From assembly GCA_001972305.1 (NCBI GenBank), contig BDDD01000115.1, positions 62,001-126,000 of the forward strand: DNA of 64,000 bases. Reading direction: 5' to 3'. Positions 1 through 11,548 of the stretch are shown here, piece by piece (position 1 is the stretch's first letter; each line of letters starts with the position of its first letter). Source of the DNA: Cephalotus follicularis. Taxonomy: Eukaryota > Streptophyta > Magnoliopsida > Oxalidales > Cephalotaceae. The position numbers were made by a program, and so were the translations under genes. The notes below the pieces were generated by a model. The model saw nothing but the letters and a program-made list of their open reading frames with translations, made no database searches and was not told the DNA's origin.

Positions 1-1184
1 AGTAAACATAAAAATCATAAAAACCTTAATGAACCCTTTACACCGCTTCACCGGGGCATTGTGCACTCCCCGATTACTATCCTTACATCACATGCATGTC
101 CGCGAGCACTTTACGCTCCATTAACATTGAGCCTTGCGCTCCATTAACATTGAGCCTTGCGCTCCATTAACATTGAGCCTTGTGCTCCATTCCCCTTAGA
201 TCGCAATCCAAGGGCGGTTCATTCATCACATACTTTGAGTGATCAGCTCAAAACATTCATAAAAATCATTTCATAACATTTCCTTTACAATTCATAAACT
301 TTTCTTTTCATTTGAGTAATTAACTCAAAATCCTTTAGAAAGCAGTTTTGCGCAACTTTGCGAAAACGAATAGAGCATGAGAAGTAGACATCTTGAACAA
401 TAAAGTAGACATCTTGAAGATTTCAGAAAGCTCAAGATCATAACAATCGGTTGAGAATTGAATCCTCTATGAATTTTTTGAAAGTGGCTGGTCGCATGAG
501 AAAATAGAGCATGAGAAGTAAAATGAATCATTGATTTTCACCAAGAATTTGACATAATTTCGAGATACATAAAACATAACAGTTAAAGAGAACATCTTGA
601 GGTTTCCAAAACATCTAGCCATTTAATTTTACATCAAGAAACGAATAAGATGTGATTTAAAGAAGTTCCTGTATAATTCATGAATAAAACAGTACCCAAA
701 CAGTAGTTTTGAAACATAAAGTTTCATCAGGAAAACGATAGAATCTTGGAACACACAAAACATAACATTTAAAGAGGGCATCTTAACGTTACCATAACAT
801 CCAACCATTCGAAAATCCATTGAGAATTGAACAAGTTATCAATAAAAGAATCTACTGTAAAATTAAGAACAAAACAGGGGAAGTTTTGACATGAATGGGT
901 ATAGAATTTCCTTACGTTTCCTTTAGAATTACTTTCTCTTTCGCTCTCTACGAATTCTCCACTTCACTATCTGCAGGAATACTCTTTTTCTCAGTCCAAA
1001 TTGACTGACTTCAAGCTTCTTTGCCATTAAATAGAAGGATGGCTTATGGGGTAAGTTTCTTCCCCCCTCTCACACACTCAATTATCTATCATGACAGCCC
1101 ATGTGACAAAAATTTAACCAATCCAAGTGTTGCACTTGTTAGATCCCCAGATAACACCTTATAGCATCTTCCCCTGGCCTGCCA
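1..1184 (-). repeat. 3' LTR of the Tekay element (partial)
   Basis: The sequence aligns by eye with 6357-7512 over its whole length, and the first ~545 bases of the LTR lie outside the window. The inner border is the shared GGCCTGCCA (LTR terminus TG on the minus strand). It differs from the 5' LTR by a 23-bp unit (GCTCCATTAACATTGAGCC...) present three times at about 115-187 against once in the other LTR, and by a replaced stretch near 370-415. The two LTRs were identical at insertion, so these differences accumulated afterwards. Confidence 0.9.
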
Positions 1185-2271
1185 CGTGTCCCCAATTAAA
1201 GAAGGTAGTTACTTGTACCATTTCTAGTCCCAATAACTTCCGTTCTCCTACCTCTTCCCAACAGATAGGCGTTCGACATCTTCGTCCATAAAGTGCTTCA
1301 AAAGGTGCCATCTGTATGCTTGCTTGGAAACTGTTGTTGTAAGCAAACTCAATCAGAGTAACATGTTGTTCCCAATTCCCTTGGAAATCTATAACACAAG
1401 CACGTAACATGTCTTCCAAAGTCTGTATAGTCCGTTCTGATTGCCCATCTGTTTGCGGATGGTACGCCGTACTGAAATTGAACTTTGTACCCAGAGCATT
1501 CTGTAAACTCTTCCAAAAGCGTGACGTGAAACGGGGATCTCGATCCGAAACGATCGATACTGGTACACCATGTAGTCTGATGATCTCTTGTTCATAAATC
1601 CTTGCTACTTGACTCAATGAATGACTGTCTTTGATTGGTAGAAAATGAGCAGATTTCGTTAAACGATCCACAATCACCCATATTGCATTATACCCTTTAG
1701 CAGTCCTTGGCAGTCCTGTCACGAAGTCCATACTGATATGCTCCCACTTCCATTCTGGTACGGGAAACGACTGTAAGGTTCCTTTCGGCAGCTGATGCTC
1801 AGCTTTCACTTGTTGACAAACAAGACATCTTGACACAAAGTCCGCTATTTCTCTTTTCATACTATTCCACCAATAGAGATCTCGCAAATCTCTATACATC
1901 TTTGTACTTCCAGGGTGTATAGAGAAATTTGAACTATGTGCTTCCATCATTAGTTTCTCTTTCAATTCTGCCTGAGCTGGAACACATAATCTTGTATCGA
2001 ATCTCAACACGTTGTCGGCTCCTAAGTTGAAGCGCGATACTTTTCCATTCTTTACTCCCTCTGCTATTTCCTTAAATTCCAAGTCCTCAAACTGACTTTG
2101 CTTTATTCTCTCAACTAGAGAAGGTTGTGCTATGACTTGAAATAGGGAAATCCCTTCTTCTTGTCTTATCACTTCCAAGTTCATCCGTTGGAAATCTCTT
2201 ATCAAATCTTCCTGTGTAGTGATCATCATCGCCAAGTTCCCCGTAGTTTTTCGACTCAGGGCGTCTGCCAC
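1159..2271 (-). pseudogene. Tekay integrase, C-terminally truncated
   Basis: The 370-codon frame begins in the RNase H tail (ADALSRK) and continues with the integrase HHCC zinc domain (H-H of the HPGSTKMYRDL region, then CLVCQQVK). The catalytic core follows with D in MDFVTGLP, D in VSDRDPRF and E in TDGQSERTIQ. All three DDE residues are present. The protein would join cDNA ends to host DNA. After the EALYGRRCRTP block the frame loses the family's usual C-terminal domain and chromodomain and ends inside the LTR at 1159, so a deletion reaches the LTR border. The frame opens downstream of a stop at about 2335 that separates it from RNase H, so it was once part of one Pol polyprotein. Confidence 0.85.
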
Positions 2272-4236
2272 AACATTCGCTTTACCCGGATGGTATTGAA
2301 TGGTGCAATCGTAATCTTTGATAAGCTCTAACCATCACCTTTGCCTCATGTTTAGCTCCTTTTGGGTGAAAATATACTTGAGGCTTTTATGGTCGGTGAA
2401 GATTTCACACTTCGCTCCATATAGATAGTGTCTCCGAATCTTCAGCGCGAAGATAACTGCAGCCAATTCCAAATCATGCGTAGGATAATTCTGTTCATGT
2501 GCTTTAAGTTATCTGGAAGCATAGGCAATCACTTTTCCTTGTTGCATTAGCAAGCAACCAAGTCCTTTATTAGATGCATCACTATATACCACAAAACTTT
2601 CTGATTCCGTTGGTAATGCTAATATCGGGGCATTCATCAGTCTTTCTTTCAATTCCAAGAAACTCTTCACGCATTGATCGGACCACTCGAACTTTACATT
2701 CTTCTGTGTCAACCTTGTGAGAGGGTTCGCAATACGAGAGAAATTCTCAACAAACCTTCGATAATAGCCTACTAGTCCCAGAAAACTCCGTATCTCGGCT
2801 ACTGAGGTAGGTCTCTGCCATTCTCTTATCGCTTCTGTCTTAGCGGGATTTACAGAGATGCCCTCCCGTGTGATCACATGTCCCAGGAAGGATACCTCTT
2901 CTATCCAAAACTGGCATTTGCTGAACTTAGCGTAGAGCTGCTCCTTCCGCAGTATCTGTAATACACGGGTTAAATGCTCCTCGTGCTCCTCCCTACTCTT
3001 TGAATATACTAGGATGTCATCAATGAAGACTATAACGAACTGATCCAAAAATTCATTGAAGATCTTGTTCATCAAACTCATAAATACTGCTGGAGCGTTT
3101 GTCAATCCAAATGACATTACCAAAAACTCGTAATGCCCATATCTTGTCCGAAAAGCAGTTTTCGGTATATCCTCTTTCTTAACTTTCACTTGATGATAGC
3201 CCGGTCGAAGATCAATCTTAGAGAAGTATCGAGCATTCTTCAGCTGGTCGAACAAGTCATCAATCCTTGGTAATGGGTACTTGTTTTTAATGGTGACTTG
3301 ATTCAACTCTCGGTAGTCAATGCAGAGTCTCATTGTCCCGTCCTTCTTTTTCACAAACAATACCGGTGCACCCCATGGTGATACACTCGGTCGGATAAAA
3401 CCTTTATCCAAAAGCTCTTGTAATTGATCCTTTAACTCTTTCAGCTCAGCTGGTGCCATACGGTAAGGGCTATTTGAAATAGGAGCTGTTCCTGGTACCA
3501 CATCAATAGTAAACTCCACTTCTCGATCCAGTGGCATACCAGGTAAATCTTCAGGAATAACATCGATGAACTCCTTAACAACATGTAACTCTTCTATCTT
3601 CATCTTGTCTTTATCGGTATCCATCGCATAGGCAAGATAGCCTTCACATCCTTTTTCCAACAATCGCTTAGCTTGCATCGACGATATAATCTTTAGGGGT
3701 TCACTGACTCCCATGCTTCGGAAAACAAATTCAAGTTGTTCCGGTATAGTAAATCTAACTTCCTTCTTAAAACAGTCAACACTAGCATGATTCGCCGAAA
3801 GCCAATCCCTGCCTAGTATGACATCAAACTTTAGGATTGCTAGAGGTACTAAGTCTACTAGCATCATCCTATCACATAACATTAGGTCACAAGACTTGTG
3901 TACTTTATCAGCTACCAAAGTATTACCACTTGGAGTTTCAACAGCTAAACCTATCTCCAAATCTTGTGATGGGGTACTTAAATATCATGCAAAAGATAAA
4001 GACACAAAAGAATGCGTCGCTCCCGTATCAAACAATACATATGCAGATCTAGAGCATACGGGAAAAGTACCTGTCACCACATCATTGGGATTTTCCACCT
4101 CTTCAGCTGTCATGAAATAGGTTCTTGCTGGTGCTATTTGTTGCTGGGCTCCGTTCCCTCCTTGTCCTCCCGTATTTGGTCGGGTGCAGTGATTGGACAT
4201 ATGTCCTTCTTGCCCATAGTTGTAACATCTGATCAC
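2272..4236 (-). pseudogene. Tekay protease-reverse transcriptase-RNase H, broken by stops
   Basis: From the 5' side (4236 downwards): a second zinc-knuckle-like motif whose second Cys has become Tyr, then the aspartic protease active site LFDTGATHSF, a stop at about 3985, and the long RT frame 3960-2509. RT shows [34 protein letters not shown], the catalytic [10 protein letters not shown] and the FLGHVI region, then the start of RNase H ([11 protein letters not shown]). Stops at about 2509 and 2335 interrupt RNase H; its DHKSLKYIF and WLELIKDYDC blocks remain readable between and after them. RT would copy the element's RNA. All breaks are single-base changes of the C-to-T/G-to-A type, so the frame is otherwise well kept. 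Confidence 0.88.
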
Positions 4237-5154
4237 CCTTTGATTTGGAGTTTGATTTGATCCTTGTTGACACTCTTTAGCTAAGTGTCATTACTTTCCA
4301 CATTTGTAACATACACCTGTTCCATATAAACATTTTCCACGGTGTCTCTTCCCACATTCTTGACAAATTTTTATGTCCTGTCCTCCATCGGACCTTGCTT
4401 TCTTATTCTTGTTATCGGAGGATTCACCAGCTTTCCTCTTCCTATGTCCTTGCTCCATCCGTTTTTGCTGACATCTTTGGTTATCAATTTCTATCCTCGG
4501 TGCACACCTCAAAACTGCATCATAAGTCTGCAAATCTTGTGCTATCACCAGCCGTCGAATATAAGATTTCAGACCTTGGCAAAACCTGTTTGCTCTCCTT
4601 TCTTCTGTTGATACCAGATGAGTCGCATAAAGAGACATTCTAGCAAAGTTTGCTTCGTATTGAGCCACTGTTTCAGACTCACCTTGTTCCAGTTGGAGAA
4701 AATCTTCCTCAATTTTATCCTTCAAGGCTTGCGGAAAATATTTGTTCATAAATATTTCCTTGAACTCTTCCCACGTCATCGCTTCCCTTTCTCGACGCGT
4801 CTTGGTTCTCTCAACCATACACCACCATTGATCTGCCTCTCCATCCAACTTGTATATAGAAAATTCTACTTTTTGTCGGTCCGTGCAGTCCATCGCTCTA
4901 AAAATCTTCTCGTTTCCTTGGATCCAAGCTTCCGCTTCCAAAGGATCAGTTGTTCCCAAAAAGATTTTCGGATTGTGCCTTGCAAACTGCTCTAGCGTCG
5001 GTCTTGGTGGTGGATGCTCTTGATGATTATTGCCGTTGTTGTTGGCAATAACTTGAGCCAATCTGTTTAAAATTGCGCTCAATGAATTATCATCCTCGTT
5101 GTTTTGAACGTTCGTGTTTCGCCTTTGTCCCCTTCCTCTTCTCGCATCGGCCAT
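4237..5154 (-). pseudogene. Tekay gag (capsid/nucleocapsid)
   Basis: The ATG at 5154 opens a 287-codon frame with a basic N-terminus, then the retrotransposon gag core (W-I-Q-G-N-E-K-I-F, LDGEADQWW, TWEEFKEIFMNKYFP, FLQLEQGE, VAQYEANFARM, RFCQGL). A zinc knuckle (CYKCGK...H...C) is interrupted at 4291 by two adjacent stops. Downstream the frame runs into the protease. Gag forms the cytoplasmic particle that packages element RNA. The start fits the LTR-PBS-ORF-gag order and the usual gag size. Confidence 0.85.
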
Positions 5155-5354
5155 CTAGTTAACATATATAGGTTAGTTCTTAATCTTAAGCAATTCTACT
5201 CATAGGCTAGGTAAAGCAGTTAAAGTCTAATGCTCTAGATCATACAAGGAAGTATTACCTTTATTTATCTTATAAGTCGTTACACATTTCCAATACTTCC
5301 TTCCACGCATATGTCACATATAGACATTTTTACAAACTCTCGCTTATTATTACG

Positions 5355-5741
5355 CTAGTCCTCATCACTAGGGGTATCATCGTTAGGCAGCTCTCGCTGA
5401 ATCCGCCCTATCATCATTCGAAGATTTTCCCTCACACCTGTCATTACAATATCATTGAGTCCCCAGATATACCTCAAAAGTACCCTAAGGCCTGATTTAA
5501 TCTCTCTAAGGACTCCGTCTTTTCTATCTATCTCTTCATGATACTCCGCCTCCATTTGGTAAATATGCGTATAGAATTCTTCCCTATTATTTCCTATCAT
5601 CTGTCTCAACTCTTCCTTTTCTTCCCGTAGTCGCTGGTTCTCAGCTATCAGGGTTGGTACTCGCCAATGTACCGTTTCGGATGACCCGCAATGGGAGAAT
5701 CCTGTACTAGAACTAGAATTGGGTCAGCTCGTTGACGACAT
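5355..5741 (-). pseudogene. Small coiled-coil ORF between PBS and gag of the Tekay element
   Basis: A frame of 129 codons starts at ATG 5741 (minus), has one early stop (sixth codon, TGA) and ends at 5355 just before gag. From about codon 36 it reads as a charged, heptad-like helix (AENQRLREEKEELRQMI), then a hydrophobic patch and an acidic C-terminus (DDTPSDED). I do not recognise a named domain. Its position between primer binding site and gag, and the single stop of the same decay type as in pol, suggest a real accessory ORF. It could instead be chance open sequence in the leader. Confidence 0.45.
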
Positions 5742-5797
5742 CTGAAAATAGGTTAGCAATAAACAAATCATATCCTCAACACGTATCACAATTATAT

Positions 5798-5808
5798 CTC
5801 TGATACCA
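5798..5808 (-). other. Primer binding site of the Tekay element
   Basis: On the minus strand TGGTATCAGAG lies four bases inside the 5' LTR. This is the standard plant primer binding site complementary to the 3' end of initiator methionine tRNA. It sets the orientation of the element and the inner LTR border. Confidence 0.92.
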
Positions 5809-5812
5809 TTAC

Positions 5813-7512
5813 TGTAACGACCCCGACCCGAGTCCACTTTAAGCTCAAAGCGAACTCCAAAGATCGGTTGCATTACGTTGGGTGTGAAACGTTACATCCT
5901 TAGGTACTCTTTTCTAAAAGTACAATACATCATAAACTCATATCTCGCAACATCGTACATAACCTTAAATCCAAACTTTGCACATAATCATCTTATATAA
6001 AGATGTCATAATCATATCGTTAATCTACTTTACACAGGATCATTCTTTTACATTACAGCGGAAAAACTTTATTCCTATTACATAATAAAATATTATTGCA
6101 ACATCATAGCATAGTCTTTCATTCTCAAAAACTCCTTCATAAGAGCTTCCTCTAAGCTCGCAATCTTCATTCATTCATTTCCTAAAAACATTTTATTTGA
6201 AAACAACATTGAAAGGAATGAGCTCAAAATAGCTCAGTAAGGTGTTTTTATAGTAAACACATTTCATCATAACATTTTTCTAGTCAATATATATAACTAG
6301 AACATTTCATAAAACATATCACTTTTCTAGTTAATATCATAACTAGATCATTTCGTAAACATAAAAATCATAAAAACCTTAATGAACCCTTTACACCGCT
6401 TCACCGGGGCATTGTGCACTCCCCGATTACTATCCTTACATCACATGCATGTTTGCGAGCACTTTACGCTCCATTAACAATGAGCCTTGCGCTCCATTCC
6501 CCTTAGATCGCAATCCAAGGGAGATTCATTCATCATATACTTTGAGTGATCAGCTCAAAGCATTCATAAAAATCATTTCATAACATTTCCTTTACAATTC
6601 ATAAACTTTTCTTTTCATTTGAGTAATTAACTCAAAATCCTTTAGAAAACAGTTTTGCGTAACTTTGCGAAAACGGATAATTCATATAGAAATAAGCATT
6701 TTCATACAAAACTCAAAACATAAACATTAAATTAGAGATCTTGAAGATTTCAGAAAGCTCAAGATCATAACAATCGGTTGAGAATTGAATCCTCTATGAA
6801 TTTTTTGAAAGTGGATGGTCCCATGAGAAAACAGAGCATGAGAAGTAAAATGAATCATTGATTTTCACCAAGAATTTGACATAATTTCGGGATACATAAA
6901 ACATAACAGTTAAAGAGAACATCTTGAGGTTTCCAAAACATCCAGACATTTAATTTTTCATCAAGAAACGAATAATATGTGATTTAAAGAAGTTGCTGCA
7001 TAATTCATGAATAAAACAATACCCAAACAGTAGTTTTGAAACATAAAGTTTCATCAGGAAAACGATAGAATCTTGAAACACACAAAACATAACATTTAAA
7101 GATGGCATCTTAAAGTTTCCATAACATTCAACCATTCGAAAATCCATTGAGAATTGAACAAGTTATCAATAAAATAATCTGCTGTAAAATTAAGAACAAA
7201 ACAGGGGAAGTTTTGACATGAATGGGTATAGAATTTCCTTACTTTTCCTTTACAAATTCCTTTCTCTTTTGCTCTCTACGAATTCTCCACTTCACTATCT
7301 GCAGGAATACTCTTTTTCTCAACCCAAATTGACTGACTTCAAGCTTCTTTGCCATTAAATAGAAGGATGGCTTATGGGGTAAGTTTCTTCCCCCCTCTCA
7401 CACACTCAATTATCTATCTTGACAGCCCATGTGACAAAAATTTAACCAATCCAAGTGTTGCACTTGTTAGATCCCCAGATAACACCTTATAGCATCTTCC
7501 CCTGGCCTGCCA
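5813..7512 (-). repeat. 5' LTR of the Tekay element (1.7 kb)
   Basis: On the minus strand it starts TGGCAGGCC and ends GGGTCGTTACA, a TG..CA structure. The inner end is fixed by the PBS and the outer end by loss of similarity with the 3' LTR after GCCTGCCA. LTRs carry the promoter and polyadenylation signals. The flank after 7512 is unrelated sequence; the target duplication cannot be tested because the other outer end lies outside the window. Confidence 0.9.
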
Positions 7513-7951
7513 TAGCCAGTGTGGCTAACCCCATCCTTCAGGGTGGGGCTGTGTTGTACCTTTGTGTGCGGCATAGGTAGGGCAGCAGGTAGCAGTGGAC
7601 AGAAGGACTGAAGACCGGATTGACTACACGTTTGCTTGGGCACCGCAGAGCTGATTAGCATTGTAGTGAAAGATGGTAATGTATTGTATTGAAATGCTAT
7701 ATTGAAGGATTGATAACGTATATTAAAAGACTAGCATTGTACAGGATTTGTATTGTATAAGATTGATGTTGCATTGCATTATATTGATGGATCATTGTAT
7801 TGTATCTTCCGCAACTGATATGTATTGTAAAGTTTTAAAGTTTTCCGCATTTTTATATTGCTAGTCCCGACCATTGTATTGTGTTTTGGTTTAAGAGTAA
7901 TGCCACGTGTCCGCCCTGCGGGTGCGGGGTGTTACAGAAGGTATCAAAACC
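7513..7951 (+). repeat. LTR remnant and decayed primer binding site of a second gypsy copy
   Basis: Low-complexity TATTG/TTGTA-rich sequence at 7660-7870 leads to a typical gypsy LTR end, GGTGCGGGGTGTTACA, at 7936. This is followed by AGGTATCAAAACC, a likely mutated version of the Met-tRNA primer site. Reverse-transcriptase sequence begins immediately afterwards, so leader, gag and protease have been deleted. The left LTR border is not defined. Confidence 0.55.
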
Positions 7952-8358
7952 CTTACCCCTTGAATTAAAGGAACGAAAAGTGCAATTACAGGAGTTACTC
8001 GATAAGGGCTTCATTCCACCAAGCGTGTCCCCGTGGGGAGCGCTAGTTTTAATTGTCAGAAAGAAGGATAGATCGTTACGACTGTTCATCAATTATCGGT
8101 AGCTTAATAAGGTAACCATCAAAAACAAATATTAGCTGCCGCATATCGATGCGTTATTTGATCAACTGAGGGGATCCACGATGTTCTCTAAGCTGGATCT
8201 GAGATCCGGATATCATCAACTCAGAGTCCGAAAGGAAGATATTTTGAAGGCAGTTTTTAGATCACAATATGGACATTGTGGAAACTGTAGTAATGCCGTT
8301 CGGGGTGACCAATGCCCCTACCACATTTATGAGTTAACGAACCAATTATTTAGTTTAT
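7952..8358 (+). pseudogene. Gypsy reverse transcriptase fragment, N-terminal half
   Basis: The translation contains [46 protein letters not shown] and SQYGH. These are the same RT blocks as in the Tekay copy but clearly divergent and with stops and frame changes (stop at 8103, frame loss near 8280). It breaks off just before the catalytic YVDD-type block, which resumes at 10885. The two halves are one RT gene split by the solo LTR between them. Confidence 0.85.
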
Positions 8359-8359
8359 G

Positions 8360-10880
8360 TGTAACACCCTGTAGCGGTTTTGGACTTTTTCTACGGTGTA
8401 TACTTTTTTTTTGTATTTTTATGGGCTTTGGACTTAATTGAGTTTAAATAGGAAAGTTATGTGGTAATGTTGTTATAAGCCCAAGTGTAAAGTGTGATTA
8501 GTAATAGATGGAGGACTTAAGAGCAAAGCTTGTTGAAGAAGATTCCAAGTCCCAAGGTAAAATGATGGCTTAAGTTAGATTTAGCAAGAGATATTTTTGG
8601 TGTTGGCTTTTCCCTTAGCTTTGGCAGGTTAGAGTGAGAAAGAGAGCTCTACTTCTTCTTCTTATTCCTTATCTTTCACGAGCAAGAAGAGAGAAAAATT
8701 TGGAAGCTTTTCCAAGCTTAGCGGAGGAGCAGCCGGGCGCAGTAGCAGACGAGGAGAAAGAGGAGAAGTTCTCGTCAGAGGAACCAGTAAAGAACGCCGC
8801 CAAGAACTGTGAGTGGGACATCCTTTCTGTGTTGGTGGTTGTTTCATGATGTTCTTGATAAGTTTTCAATTCTAGTACAGTGAGAGCTTTCTGACGGGGA
8901 TTTGTTTCCCTAGCGTCCTTTGTATGTTTTCCATGACAGAGGAGAGAGAGAGTTTCCGAGCACTAGAGCTCAAGTTTCTTCTAAGTGATTTAGTCACTTT
9001 CTAGATAAGGTAATGTGTACATGCTCAACCCCACTCCTCGGCCTACTATTGTCTATGATGGGAAGTTGAGTGAGTCTGCCCCCAGGTCCTACCTGGATCT
9101 CCTCTACACTATTGTCTATGATGGTGTTTAGGGTTTGAGTGCAGCCGAGCACTATGTACATAGCTCCAACCTCATCGGCCTACTATTATCTATGATGGGA
9201 AGCCGAGTGAGACTGTCCCCAGGCCCTACCTGTATCTCCTCTACACTATTGTCTATGATGGTGTTTAGGGTTTCAGTACGGCAGAGCTAAGTTGCCATAG
9301 TAGATATTAGAGCCTTTTAGTAATTCTTCAAGAGGAGGACCTTGTCCTCGACAGTCATGCCTTCAGCTTAGATAAGTAAGTAAAGCAAAGAAATAGCAAG
9401 CTCAGAGGAGAACCATGGGTTCTCGGTAGATATTGCCAAATGGCTTTGGCCTAGATCAGCTCAGCTCAGCGCCACTATAAGTTGGCAAATATATTATGTA
9501 AACAGCAAAGCAAAGCACAGCAAAGAAAAGTAAGTTCCAAGTTAGTTCATCCTTCTCGGCACTTCAGGCCAAGTTGGATCCTCTTGCAGAGCACTTCAGC
9601 AAGTCTTTGTTTTATATCAAGTTTTCTTCAAATTTTGTAAGTATCTTAGAGCAATAGTTAAGCAGAGGAAACAGTAAGCTTTTCTTTCATGTTCTTTGAG
9701 CGTTTCTTCAGACGTGAGCCATGACTTTATGTTTGTATAGTTTATTTTTTTCCCCAGTTGGGATCCTTAATCATGTTCATGGCATGTTTTCTTTCAGCAC
9801 ATTCATTTTAAGGATTGTACCAAAGGTTGTTTTGTTCTCATTCACTTAGTCAGTTGGACTAATCCCCTCACAGATTCCTTTGCAGAGGACCTAGCAGGAG
9901 GAGGAGGAGATCCTCCAGACCAGTAGGTAGCAAGCTCAGGAAGGTAGCTTTTTGACCTCGGCATCTCGAATGACGCGGACCAGATGTCTAGCATTGCATA
10001 GCATTGGGCATTCTTTTGGGTTCCTCTACTTTCTTTTTGTTGTAGAGTACACCAGAGTATATCTTTTGTATAGAAAGTAAGCTCATGTTGTTCTTTTGTT
10101 TAATAGAGGATGTTTTAGTCAGAGGAAAAGCTTGTTATGTAATAGTACTTTCAAGAAAGTATTTGATGTTTCTAGTCAGCGGTTTAGTTTTACCTTATGT
10201 TATGATGAATGTTTTATGTTATGAGTTTTATGTTTTAAGGTTCGCCCAAGGTGCTGGAGAGTCCTTGTATGGCATAGCAGAGGATAACCTAGTAGAGGAC
10301 GGCAAGTGTGATGTTTTGAGTAAGAGGATTTACCCAAGGAGGTTGGTAGTCCTCGGATGAGGCGATAAGGCTTTTGGGTGAGTAAAGACTCTAAGAGGAG
10401 TCCTCGGAAAAAGGTCAGAGAAGACAAGGAAGTCAGAGGTCCGAGAACGACTTGATGTTGTAACGCTACAGTGTTTTAAGTTAAGCTGTGCGTTCTGAGG
10501 CATGGTTTAGTTTTTTTTATTAGAAGTGCTGAGAAGAAAGCCCGTGGCGGATGTGTGTCCTCGGGCGTTAGTAGACCTAAGCTTAAGTGAGCCTGTGAGG
10601 AGCACGTGGGTGTTCTCCTCTGGCATAAGTGATGCGGCGCTTTTTGGAGTTTTGGTTAGGCTGTGCTGGGGACAAGGAAGAGGGGCGTTCGAGTCCTCTA
10701 CCCTGGTTGCCCTGTTTGTTGCAAGCCTAGCTCGGGCATCCTCGTCTGGCCTTCGTGTAACAGGTCAGAAGATCGACCTTTGTAGTTCTAGTGTAGTTTG
10801 TAGAGCTTGGTTGTTGGCAGGAGCGCCATCCCCGAGCAGGACTCGTCCTTGGGAAAGTAGCGGGAATGGGTCCTGTCACA
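8360..10880 (+). mobile_element. Solo LTR (about 2.5 kb) inserted in a gypsy RT gene
   Basis: The block begins TGTAACACCC and ends CCTGTCACA, imperfect inverted termini typical of gypsy LTRs. The RT reading before and after joins at adjoining motifs (NQLF, then [16 protein letters not shown]). There is no primer site or coding domain inside, which fits a solo LTR left by recombination between two LTRs. I do not see a clear 5-bp target duplication (flanks TTATG and CAACT), so the exact borders could be off by a few bases. Short open frames inside show no family resemblance. Confidence 0.7.
9015..9290 (+). repeat. Tandem duplication of about 138 bp inside the solo LTR
   Basis: Two neighbouring copies share CGGCCTACTATT.TCTATGATGG, GAGTGAG.CTG.CCCCAGG and CTCCTCTACACTATTGTC, then TGATGGTGTTTAGGGTTT. 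They differ by scattered substitutions, so the duplication is old. Confidence 0.85.
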
Positions 10881-10884
10881 CAAC

Positions 10885-11548
10885 TTGATCGATTCATCAT
10901 AGTCTTCATTGATGGTATCCTGGTGTACTCTAAACCGATGGAGGAGCATGGAGAACATCTACTCTTAACATTGCAAACTCTGAGAAATCATCGGTTACAT
11001 GTCAAGTTCAGCAAATGCCATTTCTGGTTGTCAGAGGTGGTCTTTCTCGGTCGTATTATATCCAGTGCCGGATTGTCAGTAGATCATTCAAAGATCGAAG
11101 CGGTTAAGGACTGGAAATGATAGATAAATGTGATGGAGATCCGAAGCTTCTTGGGCTTGGTAGGATACTACCATCATTTTGTTGAAAAATTTTCACGCAC
11201 AGCTACACCTCTGACATGATTGATGCAGAAGAAAGTAATGTTTGAATAGAGTGAACGATGTGAATAGAGCTTCCAGGAGCTCAAGCATAGTTGACTTATG
11301 AGCCAATCTTGGCTTTACTAAAGGGAAGTGAAGGTTTTGCGATATACAACGATACATCAGGCAGTGGCCTGATACAGAATGAAAAGGTGATCGCTTACGC
11401 CTAAAGGAAATTAAAGCCCTATGAGAAGAATTAACCAACCCATGATCTGGTGTTGGCAGCATTAGTGTTTCATTTGCGAAAATGGAGGCATTACCTATGT
11501 GGTACAAAATTCGAGGTGTATACCGATCACAAAAGCTTAAAGTAATTG
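10885..11548 (+). pseudogene. Gypsy reverse transcriptase/RNase H fragment, C-terminal half
   Basis: It resumes the split RT with [19 protein letters not shown] (the catalytic FIDD has become FIDG), [18 protein letters not shown], and then [17 protein letters not shown] in another frame. RNase H follows with many stops, ending in the YTDHKSLK-like block at about 11520-11548. There the third gypsy LTR begins. It is dead because of the D-to-G change, frameshifts and stops. Confidence 0.82.

Larger units (their letters stand above)
1..7512 (-). mobile_element. Decayed Tekay-type Ty3/gypsy LTR retrotransposon, left LTR cut by window edge
   Basis: Read on the minus strand the order is 5' LTR (7512-5813), tRNA-type primer binding site, a small upstream ORF, gag with zinc knuckles, aspartic protease, reverse transcriptase/RNase H, integrase and 3' LTR (1184-1). 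Gag-PR-RT-RH-IN order defines Ty3/gypsy, and the RT and integrase wording matches the Tekay (Del) chromovirus lineage. The integrase C-terminal part and any chromodomain are missing: the frame runs straight into the 3' LTR. Several in-frame stops look like C-to-T or G-to-A changes (for example R or Q codons turned into TGA or TAA), as expected for a methylated, silenced copy. It cannot be autonomous. Lineage is assigned from recognised motifs, not from a tree. Confidence 0.9.

Noticed and set aside
3818-4995. Several plus-strand open frames of 80-125 codons
   Set aside because: They are antisense shadows of the Tekay gag-pol coding region.
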